From the NCBI RefSeq assembly GCF_027474405.1, contig NZ_CP114871.1, forward strand, positions 1,435,001 to 1,499,000: a stretch of DNA of 64,000 bases. Direction: 5' to 3'. Shown in pieces: positions 36,375 to 46,100 of the stretch. The notes beneath the pieces are model-generated. The model worked only from the letters and a program-made list of their open reading frames with translations. It was not told the DNA's origin and searched no databases. Positions within the stretch are counted from its first letter, which is position 1; each line of letters starts with the position of its first letter. Both the position numbers and the translations under genes were made by a program. Source of the stretch: Caulobacter sp. NIBR2454. GTDB taxonomy: Bacteria > Pseudomonadota > Alphaproteobacteria > Caulobacterales > Caulobacteraceae.

Positions 36375-36614
36375 ATGACCGACACCCTGCCTGACCGCCT
36401 CTCCGTGAACCCCAACAACCCGCACTACGACGCGGCGGTGCTGGAGAAGAACGTGGGCGTCCGCTTCAACGGCGTCGAGAAGACGAACGTGGACGAGTAC
36501 TGCGTCAGCGAGGGCTGGGTCCGGGTCAGCGTCGGCAAGTCGGTCAACCGCAAGGGCGAGGCGATGACTGTCAAGCTCAACGGCGTGGTTGAGCCGTACT
36601 TCCGCGAAGGCTAG
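36375..36614 (+). CDS. DUF3297 family protein
   Basis: 79 residues from the ATG at 36375. The whole sequence matches the DUF3297 pattern known from proteobacteria: TLPDRLSVNPNNPHYDAAVL, VGVRFNGVEKTNVDEYCVSE, GWVRVSVGKSVNRKGEAMTVKLNG, EPYFREG. Small soluble cytosolic protein, function unknown but strongly conserved. Convergent with the next small gene (4-base overlap). Confidence 0.88.
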   Translation: MTDTLPDRLSVNPNNPHYDAAVLEKNVGVRFNGVEKTNVDEYCVSEGWVRVSVGKSVNRKGEAMTVKLNGVVEPYFREG

Positions 36615-36832
36615 GCGCGACCCTCGACACCGAGGCGCTTGCGCCTCAGCCCGCCGTTTTCGTCCTGCAGATGCAACTCCACAGGCACGCCAAGCCCCGT
36701 AGCGAACGAGGTCAGGCGCAGGGCCGCTCGCGTCGCGGCCTTGCGGCTCTCATAGCCGTTCAGGGTTAGGCCTTCGCCGATCAGCCGCCAACGACCGGCG
36801 ACTCGAACGACGCCATAGTGGATCTCGGTCAT
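36611..36832 (-). CDS. Small DUF2188-like hypothetical protein
   Basis: 73 residues from the ATG at 36832, which has a strong ribosome site (AAGGAGA) ten bases upstream; the longer frame to 36883 would include it. The sequence MTEIHYGVVRVAGRWRLIGEGL, then NGYESRKAATRAALRLTSFA, resembles short DUF2188-type proteins that combine a small beta hairpin with a helix. Soluble, no signal. Function unknown. Confidence 0.7.
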   Translation of the reverse strand: MTEIHYGVVRVAGRWRLIGEGLTLNGYESRKAATRAALRLTSFATGLGVPVELHLQDENGGLRRKRLGVEGRA

Positions 36833-36954
36833 CGCGATCTCCTTCTGACTGCCGACAGGCTCGCCCGCGAATAGGGCGATCATGCGTCATGGCGCGACCT
36901 ATTGAGACGCAGTGTAGCCGCAATTTCGTGACATGCGCGTGAAAGTTGTGCGGC

Positions 36955-38679
36955 TCAGCTTCGCGCCTTTTCGGCCGCGATCCACGACTCGACCTCCAGA
37001 CGCAGGACCTTCAGCGGTACGACGCCATTCTTCAGTACGGCATCGTGGAATGCCTTGAGGTCGAACTTGGGTCCGAGCGCTTCTTCAGCCTGTTTGCGCA
37101 GGGCGAAGATTTCCAGGCCGCCGCTGTCATAGGCGGTCAGTTGGCCGGGAAGCACGGCGATGCGATCCACCAGATCGTCGGCCTCCTCACCCATAAAGCG
37201 GCCGCTTTCCTGAGCGAAGGCGGCGGCCTGCTCGCGAGTCCAGCCGAACATGTGGATTCCCGGGTCCAGCACCATGCCCCGCGCGGGCCACATGCGGCGG
37301 GTGATCTTGGGATAGTCGCTGGAATAGATGCCGACTTCTTCCGACAGGGCCTCGGAATAGCGGGCCCAGCCTTCCACATAGGCGGAGTTGAACGCGACCT
37401 TGAACAGGTCGTGGCGCTTGACGCCCAGCGCCATGGCGATCTGCAGATGGTGGCCGGGCCACCCTTCATGCACGGCGACGATCTCGGCGCCGCCGCGCGT
37501 CTCGCTGGCCCACTTCTCCGATGCGATACGGTATGTCCCGGGCTTCTTCGGATCAGCTGACATCTCGTAGTGGGAACTGACGCCCGAGCCGCGCATGAAG
37601 GGCTCGAACGGCTTCACCACCATGTCCTGATCGGGCAGCTTGGTGACCAGCGCGGCCGAAGCGACGCGGGAGCTGTCCACGACCTTGCGGGTGTAGGCGA
37701 TCAAATCCTCCTCTGAAGCGAGCTTGTTGGCGGGCGCTTCAGAGGTCCGCTTGGCGATCTCTTTCAGGTCCTGGGTGCCGTACAGCTTCTGGCCCAAACC
37801 TTTGACGATCTCGGCATTGGCGTTGACTGTGGCCAAGCCCAGGTCGAACACCTGCTTGGGCGTACGGTCCAGGGTCGTGTAGCCACGAAGCTGCGCCTGA
37901 TAGCAGTCCGCGCCGCCGGGCAGGGCGCTCAAGCCCAGGGTGTCGCGAGCCTTCGGCATGTATTCGACCGCCAGGAAGTCGCGATAGGCTTTAAGCGCCG
38001 GATTGATCTCGCCAGCGATGATCTTGGCCAGGGCCGCGCCGAACGCTGGGTCCTTGTCACGGGATGCGGGCGAATAGAACGGGGACTTCGTCGGATCGGC
38101 GACGATCATGCCGTCGATCTGCTTGATGACCCGCGCGACGACGGGTTTGGGCGCCGAATACCCCTCGGCCAAACCCTTGCGCAGGTTGGCGGTCTCGATC
38201 TCCACGAACTTGGGAACCGAACCCCAGCGCTGCAGCGCCTGCGCTCTTAGGTCAGCGTCGCCCACTGGCTGGTCCGACGCGGTCCGCACCAGATAGCTTT
38301 GCCAGCCGAACATGTGGTTCAAGTTCCACAGGTGCGCCCTGCACACCCGCGTGCCGCGCTCGGCCTCAAGACTGTCGATCAACACCGCCAGGGTGATGGC
38401 GTCCTGGCCGTTCAGGCTCTTGGCGTCGATGGCGCGGGCGTCCGCCTCGATGGCGTCCATCTTGACTTCGAAGGCCCGGATACCGGCCTCGCTGTTGTCG
38501 TACAGGCGGGCATGCGTCGGCGCCTTCAGGCCCGTCGAATAGGACGCCGAGGGATTGTAACTCAGCGTCTCAGCCACGAAGCGATCCGCGACAGCCTCGA
38601 CCTTCTGGCCCCCAGTCTGTGCCGAGGCGGCGGATGCAAAGGCGAGAACCGCAAAGGCGGCGGAAAGGCGCAGGCTCAT
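36955..38679 (-). CDS. DUF885 family exported metallopeptidase-like protein
   Basis: 574 residues from the ATG at 38679 with a signal peptide (LRLSAAFAVLAFASAASAQ). The diagnostic zinc motif HEGWPGHH (His404 onward; HExxxxH arrangement) and the downstream YVEGWARYSEAL glutamate are present, with the conserved C-terminal block GQLTAYDSGGLEIFALR. DUF885 proteins are periplasmic putative carboxypeptidase-like hydrolases of unknown substrate. Stands alone between small genes. Confidence 0.88.
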   Translation of the reverse strand: MSLRLSAAFAVLAFASAASAQTGGQKVEAVADRFVAETLSYNPSASYSTGLKAPTHARLYDNSEAGIRAFEVKMDAIEADARAIDAKSLNGQDAITLAVLIDSLEAERGTRVCRAHLWNLNHMFGWQSYLVRTASDQPVGDADLRAQALQRWGSVPKFVEIETANLRKGLAEGYSAPKPVVARVIKQIDGMIVADPTKSPFYSPASRDKDPAFGAALAKIIAGEINPALKAYRDFLAVEYMPKARDTLGLSALPGGADCYQAQLRGYTTLDRTPKQVFDLGLATVNANAEIVKGLGQKLYGTQDLKEIAKRTSEAPANKLASEEDLIAYTRKVVDSSRVASAALVTKLPDQDMVVKPFEPFMRGSGVSSHYEMSADPKKPGTYRIASEKWASETRGGAEIVAVHEGWPGHHLQIAMALGVKRHDLFKVAFNSAYVEGWARYSEALSEEVGIYSSDYPKITRRMWPARGMVLDPGIHMFGWTREQAAAFAQESGRFMGEEADDLVDRIAVLPGQLTAYDSGGLEIFALRKQAEEALGPKFDLKAFHDAVLKNGVVPLKVLRLEVESWIAAEKARS

Positions 38680-38770
38680 CGAAGAACTCCCCACTCGATC
38701 ATGGGGAGAGTAGGGCGGGTTTGCGCCCCCGGGGCAAGTGGCGTCCCGGTAACCCAGGACGCCGTCAGCC

Positions 38771-39280
38771 TCAGGCGATCACGCCCAGATAGTCCAGCTT
38801 GCCCACCGGCACGCCTTTATGGCGCAAGATGTCGTAGGCGGTGGTCAGGTGGAAATAGAAGTTCGGCAGCACAAAGCCGCTGAGATAGGCGCTGCCCGTC
38901 ATGCTGAACTCGCCATTGGGAAACTTCAGCTCGATCGTTTTACCCTCGGTCCCGTCCAGTTGGGCGGCGTCTATGCCCTCGATATAGGCGATGGTCTTGG
39001 CGATCCGCGCCTGCATGTCGGCGAAGGTGACTTCGTCGTCCGGCATGGCCGGAGACTCCACGCCGGCTAGGCGGGCGACCGCGAACTTGGCGGAGTCGCT
39101 GACGCGCTGAATCTGGCCGGTCAGGGGCGCCATGTCTTCGAACAGGCGGGCGGACGCCAAATCCGCTGGATCGACGCCATTGTCCTTGGCCCAGGCCTCG
39201 CCTTTGGTCAGCAGGGCCGACAGGGTCCGCAGCCCGCGGGTGAGGGCGGGCAGGGTCATTTGGCTCATGGACAGCGACAT
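38771..39280 (-). CDS. DUF1993 family protein
   Basis: 169 residues. The sequence follows DUF1993: N-terminal SMSQMTLPALTRGLRTLSALL, the middle LASARLFEDMAPLTGQIQRVSD, and the final GSAYLSGFVLPNFYFHLTTAYDILRHKGVPVGK (given in parts), a DinB-like four-helix bundle. Soluble cytosolic protein; biochemical role unknown. ATG at 39280. Same direction as the DUF885 gene with a 91-base gap. Confidence 0.88.
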   Translation of the reverse strand: MSLSMSQMTLPALTRGLRTLSALLTKGEAWAKDNGVDPADLASARLFEDMAPLTGQIQRVSDSAKFAVARLAGVESPAMPDDEVTFADMQARIAKTIAYIEGIDAAQLDGTEGKTIELKFPNGEFSMTGSAYLSGFVLPNFYFHLTTAYDILRHKGVPVGKLDYLGVIA

Positions 39281-39351
39281 CAGGCGTTTCCTCGTTGTGG
39301 ACTCAAGCTGAGCTGTTCCGACACTTGGTGACGTCCGCGCCGATTGTAAGG

Positions 39352-40233
39352 CTATTTCGCGAGATCAAACCCGGGCTTGAAGCCGCGCAGATAGGTCTCC
39401 CATTCCTCGCGGCTCTTGAAGTCCAGACCGCGATCCCAGGCCGCGCCTTGATAGTAGACGAACGGCTTGCCCGGCGTGACGCGGACCAGGACCAGGTAGT
39501 TGTCGGCGTCGTTCCTGAACTCGACGATGCTGGCCGGATCGACCAGGACCGCCGTGCCGATGGTCCCGTGCTCAGGGTCGGTCGGCTCCCAGCAGGCCAG
39601 CAACCCCGCTGCCTTGTCGGCGGTCAGCGCGCCCTTGCCGGCGACGATGCCCTTACGGTTCAGGCCGATGCCGACGATCATCTCGCCGCTCTTGTCCGAG
39701 CTGATCGTCGAGACGACGCGGTTCAGGTTCGATCCCAGGGGCAGGGTGACGCTACGGTGCTCCCAGACCTTGCGGTCCACGCCCACGGGCCAGGGTGCGT
39801 AGTCGAGTTCGAAGGCCGCCTTGTCGGGGCCGTTCTGGATGATCCTGTAGGACTTGAAGTTGCGCGACACCCACAGCTTGTCGTCGTCCCAGACGCCAAG
39901 CCCGCCCGCGCCCCGCGAGCCGCCGACATTGTAGTAGTCCAGCCCCTCGCCATGGTCGGTGTGGTACTGGCCGCTCTTCAGCTGCCGATCCATGAACGGA
40001 TAGCGGACCTTCTTGACCCAGGTGTCGATGCCCGACCCGGACGGCGGCTCGGCCTTTTGCAGGGCGGGACCATAGATCCGGAAGGCGATGCGGTCGTTCT
40101 CCCACATCAGGTCGTCGAACCGCTCCGGCACGAAGCGTACCGTCGCCCGGGGCGAGGTGTCGGCCGGCGGCGTTGCGGGCGTGGCTGCGGCCAGCAGGAC
40201 GAGAGCGGCGAGGGACGTGGGCAGGACTGTCAT
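39352..40233 (-). CDS. DUF4861 family exported protein
   Basis: 293 residues from the ATG at 40233, with a signal peptide (LPTSLAALVLLAAATPA). The DUF4861 hallmarks are visible: DLMWENDRIAFRIYGPAL, the YHTDHGEGLDYYNVGGSRGAGGLGVWDDDKLW core (in parts) and the C-terminal YYQGAAWDRGLDF. Members are often found near pectin or uronate utilisation genes in other bacteria; no such genes are here. It diverges from the ketopantoate-reductase-like gene. Confidence 0.85.
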   Translation of the reverse strand: MTVLPTSLAALVLLAAATPATPPADTSPRATVRFVPERFDDLMWENDRIAFRIYGPALQKAEPPSGSGIDTWVKKVRYPFMDRQLKSGQYHTDHGEGLDYYNVGGSRGAGGLGVWDDDKLWVSRNFKSYRIIQNGPDKAAFELDYAPWPVGVDRKVWEHRSVTLPLGSNLNRVVSTISSDKSGEMIVGIGLNRKGIVAGKGALTADKAAGLLACWEPTDPEHGTIGTAVLVDPASIVEFRNDADNYLVLVRVTPGKPFVYYQGAAWDRGLDFKSREEWETYLRGFKPGFDLAK

Positions 40234-40311
40234 CGAAGCGCGCCTGTTCAAGACTCGAATGCAGCCCTATTTGTGCCGCGCCCCGACACCGGTTTCCATA
40301 GGGACTTGAGC

Positions 40312-41202
40312 ATGCAGCAGATCGCGATCGTCGGCCCGGGCGCCGTGGGTGGAACCGTCGCCGCCTGGCTCGCTCAGAGCCCCGATCTCTCCGTCACGGT
40401 CTGCGCCCGTGCGCCCTTTGACGGCCTGAGCGTGGAAACTCCGGATGGCGAGATCACCGCGACGCCGAACGTCCTGACCGAACCTTCGACCGCGACGCCG
40501 CAGGATTGGGTGCTGGTCTGCACCAAGGCCTATGACGCGGCTGGCGCTCTGACCTGGCTGGGCGGTCTGGTCGGTCCCGAGACCAAGGTCGCGGTGCTGC
40601 AAAACGGTGTCGAGCATGTGGAGCGGTTCGCGCCGCACCTGCCCGGCGTCGGCATCGTCCCGGCGGTGGTCGATATCCCGGCCGAGCGCGCCGCGCCGGG
40701 CCGCATTCGTCAGCGCCGCATGGGGACGATCCTGGTTCCGGCGGGCGCCGATAGCGACGCCTTCGTCGACCTGTTCGCCCACACGCCTATCGAGGTTTCA
40801 ACCACCGACGACTTCAAGACCGCCGCCTGGCGCAAGCTGGCCCTCAACTGCGCCGGCGCGGTCAACGCCCTGACGCTCAAGCCCTCGGGCGTCGCACATC
40901 GTGAGGCGATCGCCGACATCATGCAGGCCCTGGTCGCCGAGTGTGTTCTGGTCGGTCGGGCCGAGGGCGCGGTGCTGCCCGACGACCTGGGTCGGGCGGT
41001 GGTGGACGGCTATCGATCGGGTCCCGCAGACGGGGTCAACTCGCTGCACGCCGACCGCGCCGCTGGTCGTCCCATGGAACTTGACGCCCGCAATGGCGTG
41101 ATCGTCCGCTTCGGCGCGCGGCATGGGATCGCCACGCCCATGAACGCCATGATCGTCGCCCTGATTGAGGCTGCCGCCGCGCCGGGCGACGGTCGGCCCT
41201 AG
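40312..41202 (+). CDS. Ketopantoate reductase (ApbA/PanE) family oxidoreductase
   Basis: 296 residues from the ATG at 40312. The Rossmann fingerprint is IAIVGPGAVGGTVAAWLA; the conserved VLVCTKAYD and VLQNGVEHVERF follow, and the C-terminal domain has KTAAWRKLALNCAGAVNALT with the catalytic Lys and RPMELDARNGVIVRFGARHGI. It should reduce 2-dehydropantoate with NADPH for pantothenate, although the family includes other 2-ketoacid reductases and there is no pan operon here. Upstream sequence in frame is antisense to DUF4861. Confidence 0.8.
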   Translation: MQQIAIVGPGAVGGTVAAWLAQSPDLSVTVCARAPFDGLSVETPDGEITATPNVLTEPSTATPQDWVLVCTKAYDAAGALTWLGGLVGPETKVAVLQNGVEHVERFAPHLPGVGIVPAVVDIPAERAAPGRIRQRRMGTILVPAGADSDAFVDLFAHTPIEVSTTDDFKTAAWRKLALNCAGAVNALTLKPSGVAHREAIADIMQALVAECVLVGRAEGAVLPDDLGRAVVDGYRSGPADGVNSLHADRAAGRPMELDARNGVIVRFGARHGIATPMNAMIVALIEAAAAPGDGRP

Positions 41203-41255
41203 TCTCAACCGTTGAAAGGCTTGGCGATGGGCGAGCGGCGAGGCAGATAGCCCTC

Positions 41256-42476
41256 ATGAGCCTGTCATCTCCTCGCACGGTCGCTGTCATTGGCGGCGGC
41301 CCCGCCGGCCTGATGGCCGCCGAAGTGCTGAGCGCGTCCGGTGTGACCGTGACGCTGTACGACAGGATGCCGTCCCTCGGCCGCAAGCTCCTAATGGCGG
41401 GCCGTGGCGGCCTGAACCTGACCCATTCGGAGCCTTTCGATCGTTTCGTGGGCCGCTACGCCGAGGCGTCGGAACGCCTGCGCCCTATCCTGGAAGCTTT
41501 TCCGCCCAGCGCCCTTGTCGCCTGGGCCGAAGACCTTGGCCAGCCGACCTTCGTCGGCTCCAGCGGCCGGGTGTTTCCAAAGGCGATGAAGGCGTCGCCT
41601 CTCCTGCGCGCCTGGCTTGCTCGGCTCGAGACGCAGGGCGTCGTGTTGAAGACTCGCCATACCTGGAAGGGCTGGAATGAGGCCGGCGGCCTGATGTTCG
41701 CTGGACCTGACGGGGAGCACGCCGCGCACCCGGATGTGACGATCCTGGCCCTCGGCGGCGGTAGCTGGTCGCGGCTCGGCTCCGATGGCGCATGGGCTTC
41801 TATCCTGCAGGGGACGGGGGTGGAGGTCGCGCCCTTCCGGCCAAGCAATGGCGGCTTCACGGTCGCCTGGAGCCACCTGTTCCGGGAGCGCTTCGCGGGA
41901 GAGCCGCTAAAGGCCATCAGCCTGTCGTTCGGCGGTCGTCAGGTGCGAGGCGAGATGATGGTCGCCGCCTACGGGGTCGAGGGCGGGGCGATCTATGCCT
42001 TGTCGGCTGAACTGCGTGACGCCGTTGAACGCGGCGGCGACGCCGTCTTGCAGATCGACCTGAAACCCGACCTTTCGGTCGGGCAGATCGCCCAGAAGCT
42101 GGCCAAGGCCCGCAAGGGCGAATCCGTCACCAATCACCTGCGCAAGGCGCTGCACCTTCCGCCGGTCGCGGTGGGGCTGTTGAGGGAGGCGGCGGGCGTG
42201 AATCTGTCGGCGGAGCCCGAGGCGCTGGCAGTTCTGGTGAAGGCCGCGCCGATCACGCTGACCGGCTGCGCGCCCATGGATCGAGCCATCTCCACCGCCG
42301 GTGGCGTGGCCTTAGGCGGCGTTGACGGGAATCTGATGCTGACAGCCAGGCCAGGTGTCTTTCTGGCCGGCGAGATGCTGGATTGGGAGGCGCCCACCGG
42401 CGGCTATCTGCTCCAGGCCGCTTTCGCTACGGGTCGCGCCGCCGCGCTGGGCGCGCTCGCCCATCTGAAGGATTGA
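41256..42476 (+). CDS. NAD(P)/FAD-dependent oxidoreductase (HI0933/TIGR03862-type flavoprotein)
   Basis: 406 residues. The FAD fold begins VAVIGGGPAGLMAAEVLSASG and continues LGRKLLMAGRGGLNLTHSE, the family signature. The C-terminal end has AISTAGGVAL and LAGEMLDWEAPTGGYLLQAAFATGRAA, typical of this uncharacterised flavoprotein group (YhiN-like). Followed by a one-base gap to the YdcZ-like gene, so the pair forms an operon. Enzymatic role unknown; related proteins have been proposed to act in tRNA or redox chemistry without firm evidence. Confidence 0.85.
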   Translation: MSLSSPRTVAVIGGGPAGLMAAEVLSASGVTVTLYDRMPSLGRKLLMAGRGGLNLTHSEPFDRFVGRYAEASERLRPILEAFPPSALVAWAEDLGQPTFVGSSGRVFPKAMKASPLLRAWLARLETQGVVLKTRHTWKGWNEAGGLMFAGPDGEHAAHPDVTILALGGGSWSRLGSDGAWASILQGTGVEVAPFRPSNGGFTVAWSHLFRERFAGEPLKAISLSFGGRQVRGEMMVAAYGVEGGAIYALSAELRDAVERGGDAVLQIDLKPDLSVGQIAQKLAKARKGESVTNHLRKALHLPPVAVGLLREAAGVNLSAEPEALAVLVKAAPITLTGCAPMDRAISTAGGVALGGVDGNLMLTARPGVFLAGEMLDWEAPTGGYLLQAAFATGRAAALGALAHLKD

Positions 42477-42477
42477 G

Positions 42478-42924
42478 ATGCCCAAATCACTGATCCTGGC
42501 CATCATCGGCTGTCTCGTCGGCGGCGGGCTCGCCGCGGTTCAGGCCCCAACGAACGCCCTGCTGGCGCGGCCCCTCAACAGCCCGGTCAACGCCGCCTTC
42601 ATGTCGTTTGCTGGCGGAACCCTGGTGCTGTTGATCGCGGTTTTGGCCCTCAGGGTCCGGCCCGACTACCAGGCGACCCTGGCCGCGCCCTGGTACGCTT
42701 GGATGGGCGGCCTCTACGGCGCTGTCTTCGTGGTCGCCGCGGCCTACGCCATCCCGAGGATCGGGGTCGCCTCGGCCATGACGCTGTTCGTCGCCGGCCA
42801 GCTCTTGCTCAGCGTCTGTATTGACCATTTCGGTGGCTTTGGCGTCGAGGCTCGCCCCGTAAACCTGACCCGTCTGGCGGGGCTCGCGCTTGTGCTCGGC
42901 GGTGTCGTGCTGGTTCGGCGCTGA
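42478..42924 (+). CDS. YdcZ (DUF606) DMT-type membrane protein
   Basis: 148 residues with five hydrophobic segments, a half-size DMT protein. The family sequence is visible: GCLVGGGLAAVQAPTNALLARPLNSPVNAAFMSF, WYAWMGGLYGAVFVVAAAYAIPRIGVASAM and VAGQLLLSVCIDHFGGFG. Probably functions as a dimer exporter. Start ATG one base after the flavoprotein stop (TGAGATG). Confidence 0.85.
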   Translation: MPKSLILAIIGCLVGGGLAAVQAPTNALLARPLNSPVNAAFMSFAGGTLVLLIAVLALRVRPDYQATLAAPWYAWMGGLYGAVFVVAAAYAIPRIGVASAMTLFVAGQLLLSVCIDHFGGFGVEARPVNLTRLAGLALVLGGVVLVRR

Positions 42925-43172
42925 TGGGCGCAAGCCTTGCGCATTAAGCCTAATAGTCACCACTACTACGGGAATCAGATAGGTTCCGACCTGCGCAACT
43001 GGTGATGCCGGTTCGTGTCGGAGGGGAGCAGGGGCTCGTCCGGCTGTCGATAATGATCAGGCGCTCAAGCCGTCGTCGCCAAGTGGAGGGTGACGCGGTT
43101 TGCTAGGTCTAGGAGGCGAGTCGCTTCCGGATTCTCGATCGCGTCGGGCTGCGGATCAGGTTCCTTCGCCTC
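42925..43172. other. Upstream region of the octapeptide-repeat gene
   Basis: 248 bases without a credible gene. No standard -35/-10 pair, hairpin or strong Shine-Dalgarno is seen before the ATG at 43173; the best candidate is the short GGATCAGG at 43154-43161. Weak signals suggest low basal or conditional expression. Confidence 0.4.
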
Positions 43173-46100
43173 ATGACCATTTCGTCGGTCTCGAACATTC
43201 CCATCACGAAGCTGACTCCGGCTCAGATTTCTGCCCTGGGCCCCAGCTTCTTCGAGGCGCTTTCGCCGTCCGATTTCGGCCTGATGACGGCCAACCAGAT
43301 CCGGGCGATCAACAGCAGCGCTATCGAGGCGGTCAACGCCGAGCAGTTCGCCGCCCTTTCCTCGACGCAGGTAAAGGCGCTGACGCGGATTCAAATCCCG
43401 CGCCTGTCATCCAACATTGTCTTCAGCCCAGACCAGTTGTCCGTTCTGAACAGCGAGCAACTTCAATCGCTGACGACCGACCAGATTGCATCCGTTGATA
43501 TTGGAGCTGTGGCGGCCCTTAAGGGCTCGCAGATCGGATCTCTGACGGCGACAGGCTTCTCCGCGCTTACCGCCCCACAGGTGGCCGCCCTTTCCCCCGC
43601 GCAGATAAGAGGCCTCACAGCGGCTCAGATTGCTGGGCTGACGCAAGCTGACATGGCCGAGTTCTCTCCCGAACAGCTGCAGGCGCTGGGCACGCTACAG
43701 CTACGCGCTCTGTCGGGTGATAATTTGTCCACGCTGAACGCCGATCAGATCGCGGGCCTCACCGACGCCCAGATACGGGTCCTTACCCAAACCCAACTCA
43801 ATGCTCTGAGTTCAGCCGACATCGGCGAGTTTACGTCCACGCAGATCAAGGCGCTGAGCGCTACCCAAATCACTGGTCTGAGTGCTGAGGTGTTCTCGGC
43901 GCTCGACGGCGATCAAATTGGAAATCTATCGCCATCGCAGATGAAGGGCTTGTCGATCACCCAGATGAAGTCGATGAGCGCTGAAACGCTCGGTCGCTTC
44001 GGACCGGATCAGATCGCCGCCCTGTCCACCGGACAGTTGCTGGCGCTGTCCACGACAGTCTTCTTCAGTTTGCAGCCAGAGCAAATCGCCAGCATCAATG
44101 CCTCACAGCTCGGCGCGCTGCCGGCCGGTCATCTGGCGGGCCTCTCGGCGGAGCAGTTCAGCGCCCTGACCACCAGTCAGATCAGCAAGCTGAGCGCAAC
44201 GCAGCTGAAAGGCTTTGACGAGCAGGATTTTCAGGACTTCACCGTCGAGCAGCTTCAAGCCCTGACCGTCGGGCAGATCGGCCAGATCTCGGCCACCAAC
44301 CTGTCCAGCCTTGCAGACGAGGATATCGCCGCGTTGACGGCGACCCAAATCCGGGGATTGACGGCGGCCCAGATGAAAGGCCTGACCGTTGAGGATGTCG
44401 GCGAATTTACGCCGGCCCAGGTTGCGGTCATGTCGGGGCTTCAGATCGGCGCTCTCAGCTCGGCCGGTCTGGCTGCGCTGACCAATGTAGCGCCGCTAAA
44501 CGCCACCCAGCTCAAGGCGCTTAGCGCCAGTCAGCTCAAGGGGCTGGACGTCACCGACATCGAGGCTTTCACGCCCACGCAGATCGCGTCCCTGACGCCG
44601 TCACAGCTTGCGCAGCTTTCATCTACGGCCATCGCAGCGCTGGACGACGCGCAGGTGGCCGCCTTGTCCACCCTCCAAATGAAAAGCCTCACCCTGACGC
44701 AGTTGCGGGGGCTTCAGCCGGAGGACATCGAACAATTCTCGGCGGCCCAACTTGGCGCGTTGACCGGCGCACAGATCGGCGTCCTTGCGCCCAGTCTGAC
44801 GCCAGACCGGATTGGTGACCTCGCGGTCAGTCAGATCACCGGTCTGTCCCCGACCAGCTTCGCCGACCTCACACCGGCGCAGATCGCCGCGCTTTCCGCT
44901 ACCCAGATACGGGCGATTTCAACGGTCCAGCTACGGGGTCTGAACGAGGACGATTTCGCCGAGTTCGACTCCGAGCAGATCGCCGCCTTGACCGCCTCGC
45001 AGCTTGCGGTGCTTTCGGCGACCCACATCGGCGCGCTGACGACCGAAGAGTTGGCCGCGCTCACCACCACGCAGATCAAGGGGCTCACCGCGACTCAATT
45101 GAGGGGTCTGGAGGCGGACGACGTGACCCAGTTCACGCCCACCCAGATCGCCGCGATGTCCGCCGCCCAGGTCGCGGCGCTTTCGCCCACCGGGATCGCT
45201 GACTTCGACGCCAGCCAGATCGCCGCCCTGGCGACCACCCAGATCAGGGCGCTTACGACCACCCAGCTTGGCCAGTTCACGCCCCAGGACCTGGATCTGC
45301 TGAGCCCGACGCAATTCGCCGCCATGACCGGCGGTCAGATCGCAGCCTTATCGCCGGATACGTTCAACACGCTCTCGCCCGAGCAACTCGCCGGGCTCAC
45401 CGCGACGCAGATCGGCGGCCTTACCACCACCAGTTTCTCAAGCCTCAACGCCACCCAGGTCGGTCAACTGACCACCACCCAGCTTGGCGGCCTCACCGCC
45501 ACCCAGCTCAAGAGCCTTGGCGCGACAGACTTTTCCGAGTTCACCGCCACTCAGGTCGCGGCTTTCACCGCGACCCAGATCGGCGCGTTCTCGACCACTA
45601 ACATCGCCGGCCTGTCAGCCACCGCGATCGCAGGCCTGTCGGCGACGCAGATCAAGGGGCTGACCGCCACCCAGCTTGGCGCCTTGGCCGAGACGAGCAT
45701 CGCGGGGCTGACGACCACCCAGATCGCGGCTCTCAGCGCCACCCAGCTCGGCGCGATGTCATCGACGGGCATCGCCGCGCTGGACGCCACTCAGGTCGAC
45801 GCTCTCACGGCGGCGCAGCTGAAAGGGCTGACCACCACCCAGATCGGCGGACTCAGCCCTGAGGATATTCGCGAGTTCGACGCCACCCAGGTCGCCGCGC
45901 TGTCGGCATCGCAGGTCGGCGGCTTCTCCACCACCGCCGTGTCGAGCCTCGACAGCACCCAGATCGCCGGCTTGAACAAGACCCAGCTGGGCGGACTGAC
46001 GGCGGCGCAGATCGGCGCGCTCAGTGCGTCTCAGATCGAGGGGCTGTCATCGACGCAGCTTGCGGCCCTTACGGCGTCACAAATCGGCGGCCTTACCGAA

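Noticed and set aside
39295..40311. Long N-terminal extension of the ketopantoate reductase-like gene
   Set aside because: It runs antisense to the DUF4861 gene and the Rossmann motif starts only at 40312.
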